64,000 nt of DNA from Aphrophora alni (Eukaryota; Arthropoda; Insecta; Hemiptera; Aphrophoridae), in the NCBI GenBank assembly GCA_963513935.1, contig OY740769.1, forward strand, positions 36,483,120 to 36,547,119, read 5' to 3'. The position numbers and the translations under genes are program-made. Of the stretch, positions 1-12,465 are shown piece by piece. Position 1 is the stretch's first letter; every line of letters starts with the position of its first letter. The notes below the pieces were generated by a model. That model was not told where the DNA came from. It did not search any database and saw only the letters and a program-made list of their open reading frames with translations.

Positions 1-1573
1 AATATCAGTATCTTTTCATCTTTTTTTTATTTTGTAATTTTTACATTTAAGGGCGTATAATCTTTTTTTTTGGATTAATGATAATCCTGTTAATTGTTAA
101 GCTGTGCTCATTGTCTTTTGTTAAACTTTGTAACTATAACATATATAAACTAAAAAAGGGGGGATAAATTTTCAGAATCTATTGATTAATTTTTTTGTTT
201 AAATTATAATATTTTGTATTAAGGGCGTATAACTATTATTAATTATAATATCTTTTTTTAATCATAAGCTGTTTATGATAATTTTGTCTCAGGATGTCTT
301 TCTCAATTGTAAATGATAAAATCTGAAACGTTGAAATTTCTTTTCTGTTTCAATAAACTTGAGCCTTGTTAATCACTAAATTTGTTTTTGTCTTTTAATT
401 TTTAATTTCTAAACATTGTTACCATTTTGGTTCCGCCTTTTCTTAAATTTAAGTCCCCTGGTAACAAAAACATCGTCTTGTTTTTTGTAATCGACAAATA
501 TAATAGTTTTTGTGAAAAATTGTGTTTTCCTACAATTAGTGAAAAACCCTCATTGTCAGCTATACATTTTATTTATTAGCATATTAAGTGTTTATCAAAT
601 ACCTTCCAAGGATATAAAATTCAAAGGTATAACAATCACGGTTGTCATGTCTATTGTAATGTTGATACAATAAAAATTAAGTGAGAGATAATATAATATA
701 CATAATTAATATTAAAATTTATGTCGCTTTTAAAACGAAATTTTGAGATTTTAATATTTATACGGGGAAAATAAAATAAATGAAAATAAAGTCGTAAAAA
801 AAGTGTAAATTCATTAACCGATTGAATTGGTAAAAATAATAATAACAATATAAACTATAAAAAAAAATTTCGTATCAAGAAGTTATAAATTAAGAATAAG
901 GAATGTTTTTCTTTCTAAATTATATCAAAAGTTTTATTCTAAACTGAAAATTATCGAGATTTAGTTGTATAAGTCTATATTATTATAGTGAATGTCATAC
1001 ATAAAAATAAACTTAACAATTTGCATAATATACAGTACACTTAACCTCGATAAATAACGAAGAATTTTAATTCTGTGGCCATAGAAATGTATGTTTATTG
1101 CAATAACCATTCCTAGGATCCCTTCTTTGTAATCCTGTTCTATCATTGACTTTATACATGGTGTTATTGCTATTGTTGCGTCACGGATAAAATCTAAGAG
1201 ATAATCTCTTTAACCTGTTTCATTTAACGGTTCATCTGAGAGATTATCTCTTGCGTCAATAATTTCAAAATTACTTTTTAGTTTCTAATTATAGTAGTTT
1301 TGTCTCTATAAACACTTGTTTATGGTATAGACAAATATCTTGGTTTAAACATGCAGTACAATCATAACGGAGATTAACGTAACAACTATCAAAGAGAGAA
1401 TATAATGGCTCAACATTACCTACATATAATGATCAACTTCACTCCTACATTTTAATAAACCCCAGTTACATTGCAGAGATATCTGACTGAATTCTCGTGT
1501 AATTTGGGTCCCTCAAGGCGATGACGACAATGAATTGTTTGCATTTAAACAACAAAAGGGATTATATATAAAT
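1..1573. other. AT-rich non-coding DNA
   Basis: No reading frame here has recognisable protein motifs; the short open frames are what AT-rich sequence gives by chance. The only local structure I noted is a pair of 13-base inverted arms at 1196-1208 and 1240-1252 (AAGAGATAATCTC and its complement), each nearly palindromic in itself. Confidence 0.6.
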
Positions 1574-1633
1574 ATTGAGCTTGACTTGTGAGATAATATT
1601 AGATAGAAAAAACTGGAACACAAGATCTCACAA

Positions 1634-1635
<2 letters not shown>

Positions 1636-1683
<48 letters not shown>
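1636..1683. repeat. (TA)n microsatellite
   Basis: About 24 TA units, lying inside the hammerhead-bearing repeat between its left arm and the ribozyme-like core. Confidence 0.9.
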
Positions 1684-1685
<2 letters not shown>

Positions 1686-1717
1686 AATAACTATAGTTCT
1701 GTTATTGTAGCTCATGT

Positions 1718-1758
1718 ATCACTGAGGATGACGACTTTGTCGTTGAAACGCGTTTGAT
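1718..1758 (+). ncRNA. Candidate type I hammerhead ribozyme (HHR-1)
   Basis: The order of parts fits a hammerhead with open stem I. The stem I 3' strand is AUCA (1718-1721), then CUGAGGA (1722-1728, fitting CUGANGA). One extra U follows, then stem II GACGAC/GUCGUU with a UUU loop (1730-1744) and GAA (1745-1747). A self-complementary ACGCGU (1748-1753) could form stem III only as a dimer. Predicted cleavage follows U1754, and UGAU (1755-1758) pairs with AUCA. The extra base before stem II is not in the canonical core, so activity is uncertain. Confidence 0.6.
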
Positions 1759-1808
1759 TACGTAAACTTAATCTATGTGATATCTTGTGTTCCAGTTATT
1801 TTCTATCC

Positions 1809-4800
1809 AACAATAGCGTGGCTATGGGTTTATTGAACTGTACGCGTCCATTAAATATAACGATTGTACTCTTCTAAGTAATGTAGGCTACTGATATTAA
1901 GTTTGAAAAAATATTTGTCCACAAAAGGAGGGGGGGTAGAATATTTACGTTGGCAACAGGATTCAAATAATCTGTTTTAAGGATTGAAACAAATTTAAAT
2001 TAATTTTACCTGTAAAATTTCACAATAAACTTATGTTTATTTAAGTTTTGTTTGAGACTAAACAAAATCAATTTAATTTGTACACCAATTATGTATTATT
2101 TCTGTTCAATAACAACTTCTTTGTTCTAATTATTGAGTAGATTTTAAACACTTTGTTTTATACAAAGATGAGCTGTAATCTAAACTATGAGTCCTGTTGC
2201 ACAAATTGATGACATGTATCAATAAATATAACTCCAACATGTAATACGGACAAGATGACTTATCGATAACAGTAAAAGAGTTGAAAGCAACTGCTTAGCG
2301 GAAACGGCAATGTCATATTTATTCGTGGAGGAAATGGGCTTAATATAAATAAAACACGCTGACTGGAAAATATTTTCTTGATAAAAGTCATGGGGACTTC
2401 TTTACGATATGTATAAATAGCGAAGTTAATAATAATTTAAAAAGAATATGTTTTCCAGCTATGATATAATTTCATAGGATTCTACAATTATAATATAATT
2501 TTAATTAAATATAACATAGACATAATAACATTTTTGTTTTGTTACTGAATTGACTCCAATTGTGAAATTATAAAGATAATCAGGATTTGATGTACGTAAC
2601 AGTTATAGGAATGTCTACAAATTTAACTTTGAAATAAGTATTCTTTGTTCTATGCAATGAGTTTCAAAATCTATTTCCCCCCTAAATTTTGAATTACTAT
2701 ATTGAAAACACTTTGTTGGATTGAAGTTAACTTATGGTGCGTATATAAGTTTTTTTCAATACGAAAATTGTAGTTTCGAAGTAATACAAACATTTTTTAT
2801 GTTATTCACTCCCGTGTTACGGCATTTTGAATATTCCTTAGTTGTAAATGTTTGGATATATTTTTTTTAAATTCAAATTATAGCTTGAAATTATTGACCA
2901 CTAGTATTTATCTGTTGTATACATATTGAAGATTACCAAGAATTTTATTTTAATTTAGTACTTTAAAATTTGAAAACATATTTCTTGTTAATATTATGGA
3001 GTTTAGACAAATTTTAGTAATGTATTCTAGTACTTAAAATATAATCATATCTAGAACAGTATTCTTTTCATTATTATTTTATAATAGTATATTTTCTTTT
3101 GATGTGTTTCAATATAACTCAGTGAAAAACTGAAAATAATTACAAAAGTTTTATTATTTATGTATAAGTTTATATAGGAGTTTTTCGTAATGAAAGTATT
3201 CGAAACGCGGTATATAAAGATAACATTAACATAGAACTAGCAATGACTACTTTTATATTGTTATAAAATTTTAACTTAAAAAATAACAAAGTATCATCAA
3301 TTGACGTTTCTATGCATTTATAATATTATTATTACAAATACAGGCAAATGAGATTGGTGAAAATAAAATGCAATTAAAAATATTCCAGGAATAGGAAACT
3401 TATCACTGCAGTTTACCTGCTTTAAGACAACTGGGCCAAGTTGTGTTTGTAATGTAAACCCATTTTTTACCACGTTGAAGGGTTGCACCACACTCTCAAA
3501 TAATTACATTTGGTTTTGCGGTTATCTTATAAATGCAGTTCTAAATTGATTTTATTCTAGTAACAACAATATTTTTATGATATTTAAATTAAAATTATTT
3601 TTAATGTTCTACATATAAACACCACCAGGGTCGTGTGTGCAGTTTGTAATGTAAATGTTGATATATTTTTTAAATTAGTTGAATTGTAATGAAATAAAGC
3701 AAATACAAAATAACCGTGGACAGCAAACATAATGAGGAATAAGGAACAGTAATAGCGAGGAACAATTTCTAACTAAGTAAGATCTTAATTTCTACTATTC
3801 AGGATTTCTATTCAAGTTATGAAGATTTAATTTTATTAAGTATATAAAAAGTATTATAAAAATTCATTATGTCAACTTACAATTTAAGTATACTATTAAA
3901 AATGCATGTACATACTAGTTTCTGTTTGTTAATTAATGTCTGTACACTAACACGACTTCATTTGACTTCCGACTTTCTGGTAAAATTTACGGCTATATTC
4001 AATATTTATTTATTTCATCAAAGTCAAGAGAAAATTTCGTATACTAAATCACCTGTGTGTTTTTGGAAAAAAAAGATCATTCAATTTGTAGTAATCAAAA
4101 TTAAAATGTCAGTGACAAAGATTTCATTTCCTCTTTTCCAAAGATGTAATTACCAGCAAAACCAATAAACGTGATTATTAATGATTAAAATCAAACCCAA
4201 TACCACAACTTTTATCTTTAGGTTTGCCACAGCGTGCTCATAATTGTATAGTAATTCTTAATACCGAGTTTCTGTCTCTCTCTAAACCGTATCAAATATT
4301 GCCAATACATTACTCTGAATGCTGCCATTTCTTAATAGTATATCAATTAAAATTTATTCGAAATATGACTAATTTTGAGGAAAAAAGGATTTTGAGTTAT
4401 TGAACAAATGAAATAATATCATCAATATTGGGCCAAATATTATGTCCACTAGTTTGAGCAGTAGAATTATTTCCCTTGGCTCAAAGACTAAATTTTTATT
4501 ATTTTTTTCAAATGCTCAACCTTAATTAATTTACCAGTAACAAAACTGTCTTTCTAACACAGATACCTTTAAAATTAAAGAAGTTTAACATAGTCGTGGG
4601 AATCAATAAAAAAATGGCGTGGTAGTTCCAAATTTAAGAATGTATGATTCTCTGAAGTCTTATAATCTCATCAATTTATATGTATGTATATTATTATAAA
4701 AAACCAACGAGGGAAACTTAATAGAGCGAAACATGTAATAGAAAGTTAAAACAATATGTTTGAATGTATGTCTACTATAATGTAATTAATTGGCTGAAAG

Positions 4801-7800
4801 TGTGTTAAATTGTAAAGATTGTGGTCTTGGGCTCTTAGCTACTTAGTTAATTAGCCTTGTTACTAGACCTGTGTGATAGGTTGTCAATACCTTTTTATTT
4901 AACTTAAAGAGAGCTTAAGTAACTATAATCAACTGAAAAAGAATACTTATTGAAAAGATGTGTTTCTTGTGGAAATTTGTGTACTTATTCAATTTTGAAA
5001 TTAAATTTGAACATGAATTTATTATATAAAGTAGAAACTTAGAACATGGTATTTTTCTTTTAATCTTTGAAAGTAAAGACATTTAAAAATAAATTTACTT
5101 ATAAGTGCTCCGTCTCGTATTACTTGTAACGTTAGTTTAAGTGTTTCGGAAAATTGCTCGTAAGAGGTCATCAAAACATTAATATCTCGTAAAAATAAAC
5201 GTACAAACACAAATACCTTTTTTAAAAAACTCACACAATAGTACGCACCGCGACTTTCGAGATACGAGTGTTTTATCTCGGCTTAGCATAATGTATCTTT
5301 ACATGTAAGTGAATCAAAACGGAGTAAGTATATATAAACTTAACTTAAAATCAGTAACTTGTATATACAACCACTTGAAATGAGATTTAAACATATTGAA
5401 TTGATTATATCGCTTCTTATTGCAATAACTCTTTTTAATACAGTGAAGATTTAGTTTTAGGTTAGGGCAAATTGTAAAACCATATCTATAATAACACCCT
5501 CTAGAAATATATATGATATTAAATATCTCTTGAACCTATATAAACCGTGATTGTTGATGTGTATTAAAGCAGCAATATTAATAACATAGAATATTATTTA
5601 CATTCCCTTTTTTGGTTCCAACAAAGGCAGTTATTTAATTAAATGAACGTTTGTAAAAGGTGAACACGTAAAGGCAAATTAATAAGAAACGCTTTTCCAA
5701 GAGTAACGTTTAATTTATTAGAAATACACCATTTTAACACCTGTTGTGTTTTAAGTGACTATTGAAGGCTCTGGAAAGGTTTTGGGAATTTAATTAATAT
5801 TACATATTCTAACTATACTACACATGATTATACTAACCACATTTTCAATTAAATTTACCGATGCATAAACATCATGCATAAATCCTTGGCTTTTTTAAAA
5901 TCATAACACATTTCATACCTACAAATCATTACATAGACGTTGGGCAAGGAATGGTTAATGTATTAATTCGTAAACTAACCCTCACAAATGCATATAAAAG
6001 CACAGTTCAAGTTATCCAATGTTTTCAAAGAAATATTCTCAAGCAAGTCATTAGTAAACGTATACATCCAATTATATTCAACAAATAGAACTTGATTACA
6101 GGAAAGAATTTATTTTAAAATATTTAATTTAAAGGTATTAGTCACCTATTTATTAACTTGATTCTTGGAATTAAATAAAATTTTGGTGAAATATGGGTTC
6201 AAATACGTAGTATATTTTAAAAATACTTTGAGTGATTTAAAAAAATTTAAGCAAAAACCCGTTGTTTGAAGAAATACAGCTGATCAACACATTTGATCAA
6301 AATCTGTTATTTGTAGGTAATAGAACACTTTACTTTACTAAGTTTATTTATTCCGTTATCATAAAACAAACATTTTCCTAGGATCATCAGAACTTTATCT
6401 ATTCCATGAGGGTGTAAACAACAACTAAAATTTAATTATAAACACTAATGACTTTACATATGAGTTTCAACTGTATTACCTAAAACAATATTGATTATTT
6501 CAATCCTCTTCATAATTTAAAGCTGTATTAAGTAGAAATAGGTGTAATCCATCATGCCTTAGGATAAGTTAGACATTAAATTAAAATGATATATGACGAG
6601 AAAACTAGATTTAAGCAAAACATAATTCCTTCAATTTAACGTGGCGTGCGACTTTTCGTAATATTACAAATCGCTGCAAAGTGTAAAGGGGATATTGATT
6701 TTACTTCATATAGAGACAAAAATTACACATACAATGTGTTATGTCGTTCAGGCTTTATTTACAGGCTGAATAACACAGTTCGGAATAAAAAGTATAATAG
6801 TTTTATGCCAATTAATAAATGTCAGATTATAAACTCACAAATCACTCTAGTAACTATCGTTATGATTATAAAACCTGATTCCTTGTAATTGCTGATTAAA
6901 TTTAGATTTGAGACAACAATGTTTTAATATGTATTAGTTTTATCTATTTATCATCATCTAATTTATTATTTACTGGAGCACGATTAAATTTTTGTTATTA
7001 ATACAAATTTTTCTCTTTTAGACTTAATTAATTTAAAATAATCAGAAATTGTATTCTTAAATAATATTAGGTCTATATTACTTAATTGTATTTTAAATAA
7101 TATTAACTGAAACCAGTATTATTATAATTAAATATTATTATTTACTTAACTAACTACAATATACGTTGTCATTGCACATTATAAAGTACTAAGATCGATA
7201 TAATTATAATTATTGATTTCGATAATATTACAAATCGTACAAACAGAAGTAGTCATTCTGAAAATTCACTAAAAGTGTTCATTTGGGAACTAAACGCAAA
7301 GAACCATCTAGATTCGACCTTTATATCTAAGCAACTTTACAGTATTTTCCTTTCATATATTGGAATGAAAAGGTTCATTTTGTTCCATTTTACTCTCTAG
7401 AGGATTAAAGCTCTAATAGTCAAACAAAACTGTACTCTCATACGGCAATGTAGCAAAAAGCACAGAGAATATACTTTAGCTGGCTCCGCCGATTTTTAGA
7501 ATTTTCTTAATCGATAAATTTTGCATTTACTAATGCTATAAACTAATAAACACTAATGAATCTGGATGACATAGTTGTACGATCGTGGGAACGTAAGCGT
7601 CAGAAAAACGTCACAAACCATATATTTTCACTGTCAGCTACATTCAGATACGAGAGGCTTTTTTCTGGTTTCTTTTTCTCTTTCAACAGTATGGGCATGA
7701 CTTTGAAAACCATTTCTATTCTAGGTTACAATGGTTGTATCAAAAGAATGTTGGACCATCTTCGATAATTACTCTATTCTGTTCTAAACTCTGACAATAG

Positions 7801-9902
7801 TAAGAGATTGCAAGATATATAAATACAACATAAACACACACGAATCTCCCGTTTTCTCACATTTTAACAACAAATAGTGATTAAACAGATTACACAGGAT
7901 AACTGTGGGGATGTTGTTTTAAGGTTCGACTTTTCATGAACGTCTTATCATTAAGTGTATCATTATTGGAACTTTTGTAGGATATAATAGATCTAAAAAA
8001 TAAAATACTTTTGAAACTCGTCCGCTATAAAACTCCGTTCATTACGTTTGCATCGACAAATGAAAATATAATAGTTCAGACAATAATGAACAAGTTACAA
8101 AGATTGCTGACTCCGTGTTCGAAACATCACCAGGATTCGAGACATTGTGTTGTTATGACAATCCCATATTTATTACTCACATAAATTCAATGCAACGAGA
8201 TTAAAATTTCATATTTTGCAATATATAAATAGATTTCTTTTCCTGCTGTGACAAATGTATTCTTCCTTTTATTTTACTTGAGAATCGTTGCTCAGAGAGA
8301 ATATTTTTAAACTTCAACTTTCTTCTTCAGTGTTAATATGAAATAAATGTTGTACAAAGTTGCTCACTAAAAATACACGCAAACAAAATTATTGTATAAA
8401 TAATTAGTAAAATTAAAAATTTTAACGTCTTTAAATTAAGCCTTCATTCGCTATGTACTTATTGATCATTCGACTCTTGAGAGTCCATATTGTTTTTTAT
8501 ATTCCAGTTAAAAATTGTTACAGTGTAAAGATTAAGAATATTTTTACCCACAAATTACTTATTTGTCTAACTGTAACTTCCAATTATGGAATTAATCAAT
8601 AATAATTGCTCTATTTGCCATAGTTTGAATTAGGCTTTACAAATGATTGAATATGATTGTTCTTAAAAATAAACGTTCCCTAATTTCAAAATCGCCACTT
8701 TTATAAGGTTTTTGTAATAGTTTTATCTCTATCTCTTTCTAAAGGCTGCAGTATTTCATTTCGGTCACGTTGGAGTACTTTATTATATAATTTTACGAAG
8801 ATTGTATTCCATTAACGTACAGATACACGAAAATTGACCAATAAAATTGAATCGTATGACGTCATAGGATCAGTCGAGTGTTTAGTATTATGATTGAAAG
8901 AGATTTATGTAAAAATAATTGATTTTCAAATATTTAAAAGGGATCAGGTTCGGCTTTATACACGTTATGTAACACCAACTAACAAACTTTAAACTTGAAA
9001 TCAAAACATTACATCACAGACGTGATTAATTAATGCCCGCCTTAGTCTTTCATTTCAAAAACCTTTGAAAATACACCTCATTACCAAGACTTATATAAAC
9101 CAAGCAATTAGTCTTTTGATGAACCTTAGGTAGTTCATTAAAATTAATTTAAAAAAATTTTAAATAAATAAATACGAACTTTAAAATACTTTTAAATGTC
9201 AAAAGTAAGAAATATTGATACTACTTTATGACAGAGTGATGTAAGTACGTGATTGGGTTAATCTGTGAGTTTATAAAATCTAAAATCTAAATTTTGTCAT
9301 CTTTTTTGAAGAATCGTAAATACTAGAGACCACGGAATGTCGACTGATCTTAATCATTAGTGTCATTTGGCTCGTTGTATATTATTCATATGCGTACATT
9401 AACCTCAAATTATATACATGTATATGATCGTTGTAAATGTAGCCTATATTTATTAGGATTTTCTAGTTTGTTTGTATTTTGTTAGGTTTTGATAGGAAAT
9501 AGTCAGTTTTAGCTATTAGTCTAATTATTTTCATTTTTTTTTTTTGTTTTATGTTTTGTTTATAGATTTATTCTTTAATTTTAATGAATCTAAGAAAATT
9601 ATATCAATAATTCAGGTAAGATATTCCATGTAATCAATGAAAGCACAATTAACGAGCTTTTTTTTTTTTTACTCAATAAATTATGTGATTTCATTCTTAG
9701 TTATAATTATAAATATATAATAAATATTTCTTTCTAAACTCTGCTTTTAAAAATTAACATCGGCTCCACTATATATTGCAGACAGAGTTTTGGATAGAAT
9801 ATAAATTAGTAATCGATATCAGTAGAATAATAAAACTATATATTCACATTATTATATTCTTATAAAACCAAATTGATTCTATATTTTCCGCTTTTGAATT
9901 GC
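1809..9902. other. AT-rich non-coding DNA, no recognised feature
   Basis: About 8 kb without any frame carrying a recognisable domain. The open frames of 60-100 codons (for example near 3869-4168, 6646-6888 and 7556-7768) show no conserved motif and no sensible composition. I saw no tRNA-like sequence, long inverted repeat or tandem array. Old, fully decayed repeats could be present without being visible by eye. Confidence 0.55.
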
Positions 9903-10112
9903 TGAATGTATATATCTAGATAAATACCTTATATTAGTAGTCAGAGCAATTAGTGTCGTATATGTTCAGTGTCGTGTTTATGTGTTTTATTTAAGTGTCC
10001 TGCACCTGACGAAGCCGACTGTGATCGGCGAAACAGCTGTAGTGATATACAATAACAAGAATTGCTCTGACTACTAATATAAGGTATTTATCTAGATATA
10101 TATATTCACGTT
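9903..10112 (+). mobile_element. Inverted-repeat mini-element enclosing a hammerhead-like motif
   Basis: Two arms of about 43 bases, at about 9910-9952 and 10062-10104, are perfect reverse complements, with weaker complementarity beyond them. They flank about 110 bp that contain a hammerhead-like core at 10003-10044. The core shares the ACAGCTGT palindrome with the core in the Penelope-like insertion at 18223-19240, so I place it in that group rather than with the 1.6/40.3 kb family. No coding capacity. The perfect arms argue for a fairly young insertion. Confidence 0.65.
10003..10044 (+). ncRNA. Candidate type I hammerhead ribozyme (HHR-2)
   Basis: Stem I 3' strand CAC (10003-10005) precedes CUGACGA (10006-10012). 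One extra A follows, then a perfect 5-bp stem II GCCGA/UCGGC (10014-10018 with 10025-10029) closed by six bases, then GAA (10030-10032). The palindrome ACAGCUGU (10033-10040) would make stem III in a dimer. Predicted cleavage follows A10041, and GUG (10042-10044) pairs with CAC. Stem I is only 3 bp at its base. The extra base before stem II recurs in the other copies. Confidence 0.6.
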
Positions 10113-10848
10113 TACAGTTATACTTCTACGAATTTCCGAGGTACTTAAATTCCATTGACAATTAGCGCAACTAAGTTGCCAAGTTCTGTATGTCAGGAAC
10201 GCCAAGTACTTAAATTTTTTTTTCAAAGATGTTCACGATTACTAAGTATTATTTATTAAACTTTGTAGGCAACTATTTTTTTAAAGCAACTTTAGGAAAT
10301 AGATAATGCATTTAACTAACACAAATTTAAATGGTTATTGAAAGTCTTGTCCTAATTAGTCTATAATTTTTACGTAGTTCATATTCACATTTGGCATCAT
10401 TTATGTACCATAATAAAAAGTCGTAATAATAGAGGTTGTTAGTTATGCGTTTCATGTCATGTTTTTTATAGTTGATGCAAATTGTAACTGAAAATGCTCA
10501 ACGGTTTTTATGACAACTGAGATGTCACTGAATAGCCATGCTATGTTGCCATGTTAAACAACAAAATTAAACAAGAAATCTCATTTAAATGGATGATAAT
10601 TCATGTAACCACTTGAAGCATAAAATATGAATCGTTAACACAAAATGAAAGCATTAAAAATTCGACTTCTCAGCGTATAACTAAACCACCAAAGGATGAA
10701 TTTAATAAAACGGCAAGCAATCGTTTCAGTCTTTCTTGGGTTACAGGACAACAGATTTGTAACATGCTTACTAATGTAAAACTCCTATACTTAAGTGTTA
10801 CAATTTTTTCTTTTTCTAAATAGACTGAAACTATAATTATAATATCCC
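10113..10848. other. Non-coding DNA between mini-element and LINE
   Basis: No recognisable coding or structural signal. The LINE similarity starts abruptly near 10849, so more diverged 5' LINE sequence could lie in the last 200 bp, but I could not read it with confidence. Confidence 0.45.
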
Positions 10849-11450
10849 GGAAATTATAGGCCCATATCCTTACTTTCAATATTTTCAAAAATATTGGAAA
10901 AGGTTGTAAAATGTAGATTAGTAAACTTTCTTAATAAAAATAACTATTTCAGTAATAATCAGTTTGGTTTTAGAAAAAAATTAAATACTACTGACGCTCT
11001 GTTAAACTTTATGGGTAAAGTATACAATGGAATAAATTAGAAAAAAATACTGCGCTGGTATCTTTGTGGATGTCATGAAAGCCTTTGATACATTCGATCA
11101 CACGATCTTGTTGTCCAGGCTGGATGATGCAGGCGTTAGAGGGATCGTGCTTCAATGGTTTAGATCATTCCTAACCGGCAGGACTCAGCAAACTAAAGTT
11201 AACCATGTTACTAGTAAGCTCGGGTATAGAAAATACGGAATCCCTCAGGGGTCAGTTCTTTCTGGACCGTTATTTTTAATATATGTAAACAACCTTTGTA
11301 ATGCGCGTCTCAAAGGTGATCTTGTCGCTTTCGCGGATGACACGGCATTATTTTATAGGGCTGACACCTTGGAGGAACTTAGGTCTAATATGCAGAATGA
11401 TGTATCTGCACTCCGATGGTGGTTTATAGTAAATTATTTGGTCATGAGCC
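10849..11450 (+). pseudogene. LINE reverse transcriptase, N-terminal and palm part (broken)
   Basis: Encodes the first half of a non-LTR reverse transcriptase that would copy LINE RNA at the nicked target. Frame 1 (10849-11037) reads GNYRPISLLSIFSKILEKVV, then NQFGFRK and TTDALLNF, and stops at 11038. A second frame from 11063 carries FVDVMKAFDTFDH (motif A with catalytic Asp), GIPQGSVLSGPLF (motif B) and AFADDTALFY (motif C, FADD). The open frame nominally runs to 11482, but its last residues come from the MITE inserted at 11451. I assign it to the jockey/CR1-like group from motif style only. Confidence 0.85.
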
Positions 11451-11814
11451 CAGGGCCGGATTTAGCATTTTGGCACCCCTAGGCCCAATAATTTTTTCCG
11501 CCCCCTAGTCTGGTTAAAGTTACTTCCCCAAAAACCTTTATTAAAAAATTATACCAGGCCTATGTTATAACGAAGTTGGTGCGTAATGTTGAAAAATAGT
11601 TTAACTTTACCAACAATTATTTGTTCCAATGAACTTCAAAATCAGAATGATTTTTTTGTAATCAATTCAAAAAATATGTTAAGTTATGGCTATTTATTTT
11701 TATTGTTAGATATTTAAAAAAATAAAAATTCTCTCGGCAGTGCGCCCCCTGGGAGCTTGCGCCCATAGGCCCGGGCCTTCAGGGCCTATTGGGAAATCCG
11801 GCCCTGCATGAGCC
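11443..11814. mobile_element. hAT-type MITE inserted in the LINE
   Basis: A 356 bp insertion (11451-11806) with 13-base terminal inverted repeats, CAGGGCCGGATTT at the left and its complement at the right. It is flanked by an exact 8-bp direct duplication, CATGAGCC, at 11443-11450 and 11807-11814. An 8-bp duplication with CAGGG termini is the hAT superfamily signature. There is no transposase frame, so it is non-autonomous. The ends are more GC-rich than the surroundings. Removing it reconnects the LINE coding track, which dates it after LINE insertion. Confidence 0.85.
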
Positions 11815-12465
11815 CATGAGGTCATGGTTATAGCCCTAAAACAAAACATATAATTTTTAATATTAAAAAGAAATGTGTTCTTCCAGATTCTTTAAAATAG
11901 CATGAATTAAATTGCAATGTATTAAATTGCCCATGTGTTTCCATTGAGCAGGTGGACCAAATTAAATATTTGGGGTTGGTTGTTGACTCTAGGCTCACTT
12001 GGAGACAGCATGTTTATTTCGTAAGAGATAAATTAATAAAATATACTAGAATTTTTTATATGCTTAGATATGTATGCAATAGCAAGTTACTTAAGACTAT
12101 TTATTATTCCCTTATAAACTCTAAATTGGAATATGGCCTTACAATTTGGGTAGGCGCATACTACACAACTGTGAAACCAGTAATAACACTGCAGAAAAAT
12201 TTTGTTCGCATAATCTCTAACAAATTTAAAAGAGAGCATACAGCACCCCTTTTTAGAGGTTTGGATATTCTTCCACTCAGAAATTTGTACGTGTTTAAAA
12301 TATTAAGATGTTTTTTTCGAAAGGAGTGGTGATTGTAGTTCTCGACCAAAAAGTCACATTTTACGTAATGAATTAAATACTTTTGTGCCTAAACCTAATT
12401 TGACTGCATTTATGAAATTCTTCACATACCTAGCACCAAAGTTTTCTTATTGTTTACATTCTTAA
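11815..12465 (+). pseudogene. LINE reverse transcriptase C-terminal region (broken)
   Basis: Continues the LINE after the MITE. A degraded stretch with stops (11815-11950) leads into an open frame, 11952-12332, reading IKYLGLVVDSRLTWRQHV, the usual block downstream of the LINE palm. SKLEYGLTIW and LQKNFVRII follow, both typical of the C-terminal domain of jockey/CR1-type proteins. The frame breaks near 12330, and the end of the protein (PKSHILRNELNTFVPK...) continues in another frame to a stop at about 12456. Confidence 0.8.

Larger units (their letters stand above)
1574..1808 (+). mobile_element. Short repeat with hammerhead-like core between inverted arms
   Basis: A repeat of about 235 bp. 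The inverted arms, 1602-1631 and 1777-1807, match except for one indel and one substitution. Between them lie a (TA)n run at about 1636-1683 and a hammerhead-like core at 1718-1758. The left part (from about 1574) and the core are clearly homologous to the repeat at 40143-40490, so this is a dispersed family. Inverted arms around a hammerhead motif also occur in the Penelope-like insertion at 18223-19240, which suggests a non-autonomous Penelope-like or animal retrozyme-like element. That assignment is inference. I could not define a target-site duplication. Confidence 0.6.

Noticed and set aside
280..350. GGATGTC...GAAACGTTGAAA, resembling a hammerhead
   Set aside because: CUGANGA is absent, stem II does not pair convincingly and stem I fails at its second pair.
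4708..4750. GCGAAACATGTAATAG, GAA plus palindrome ACATGT
   Set aside because: The upstream box reads CCAACGA and no stem II is evident; too weak to list.
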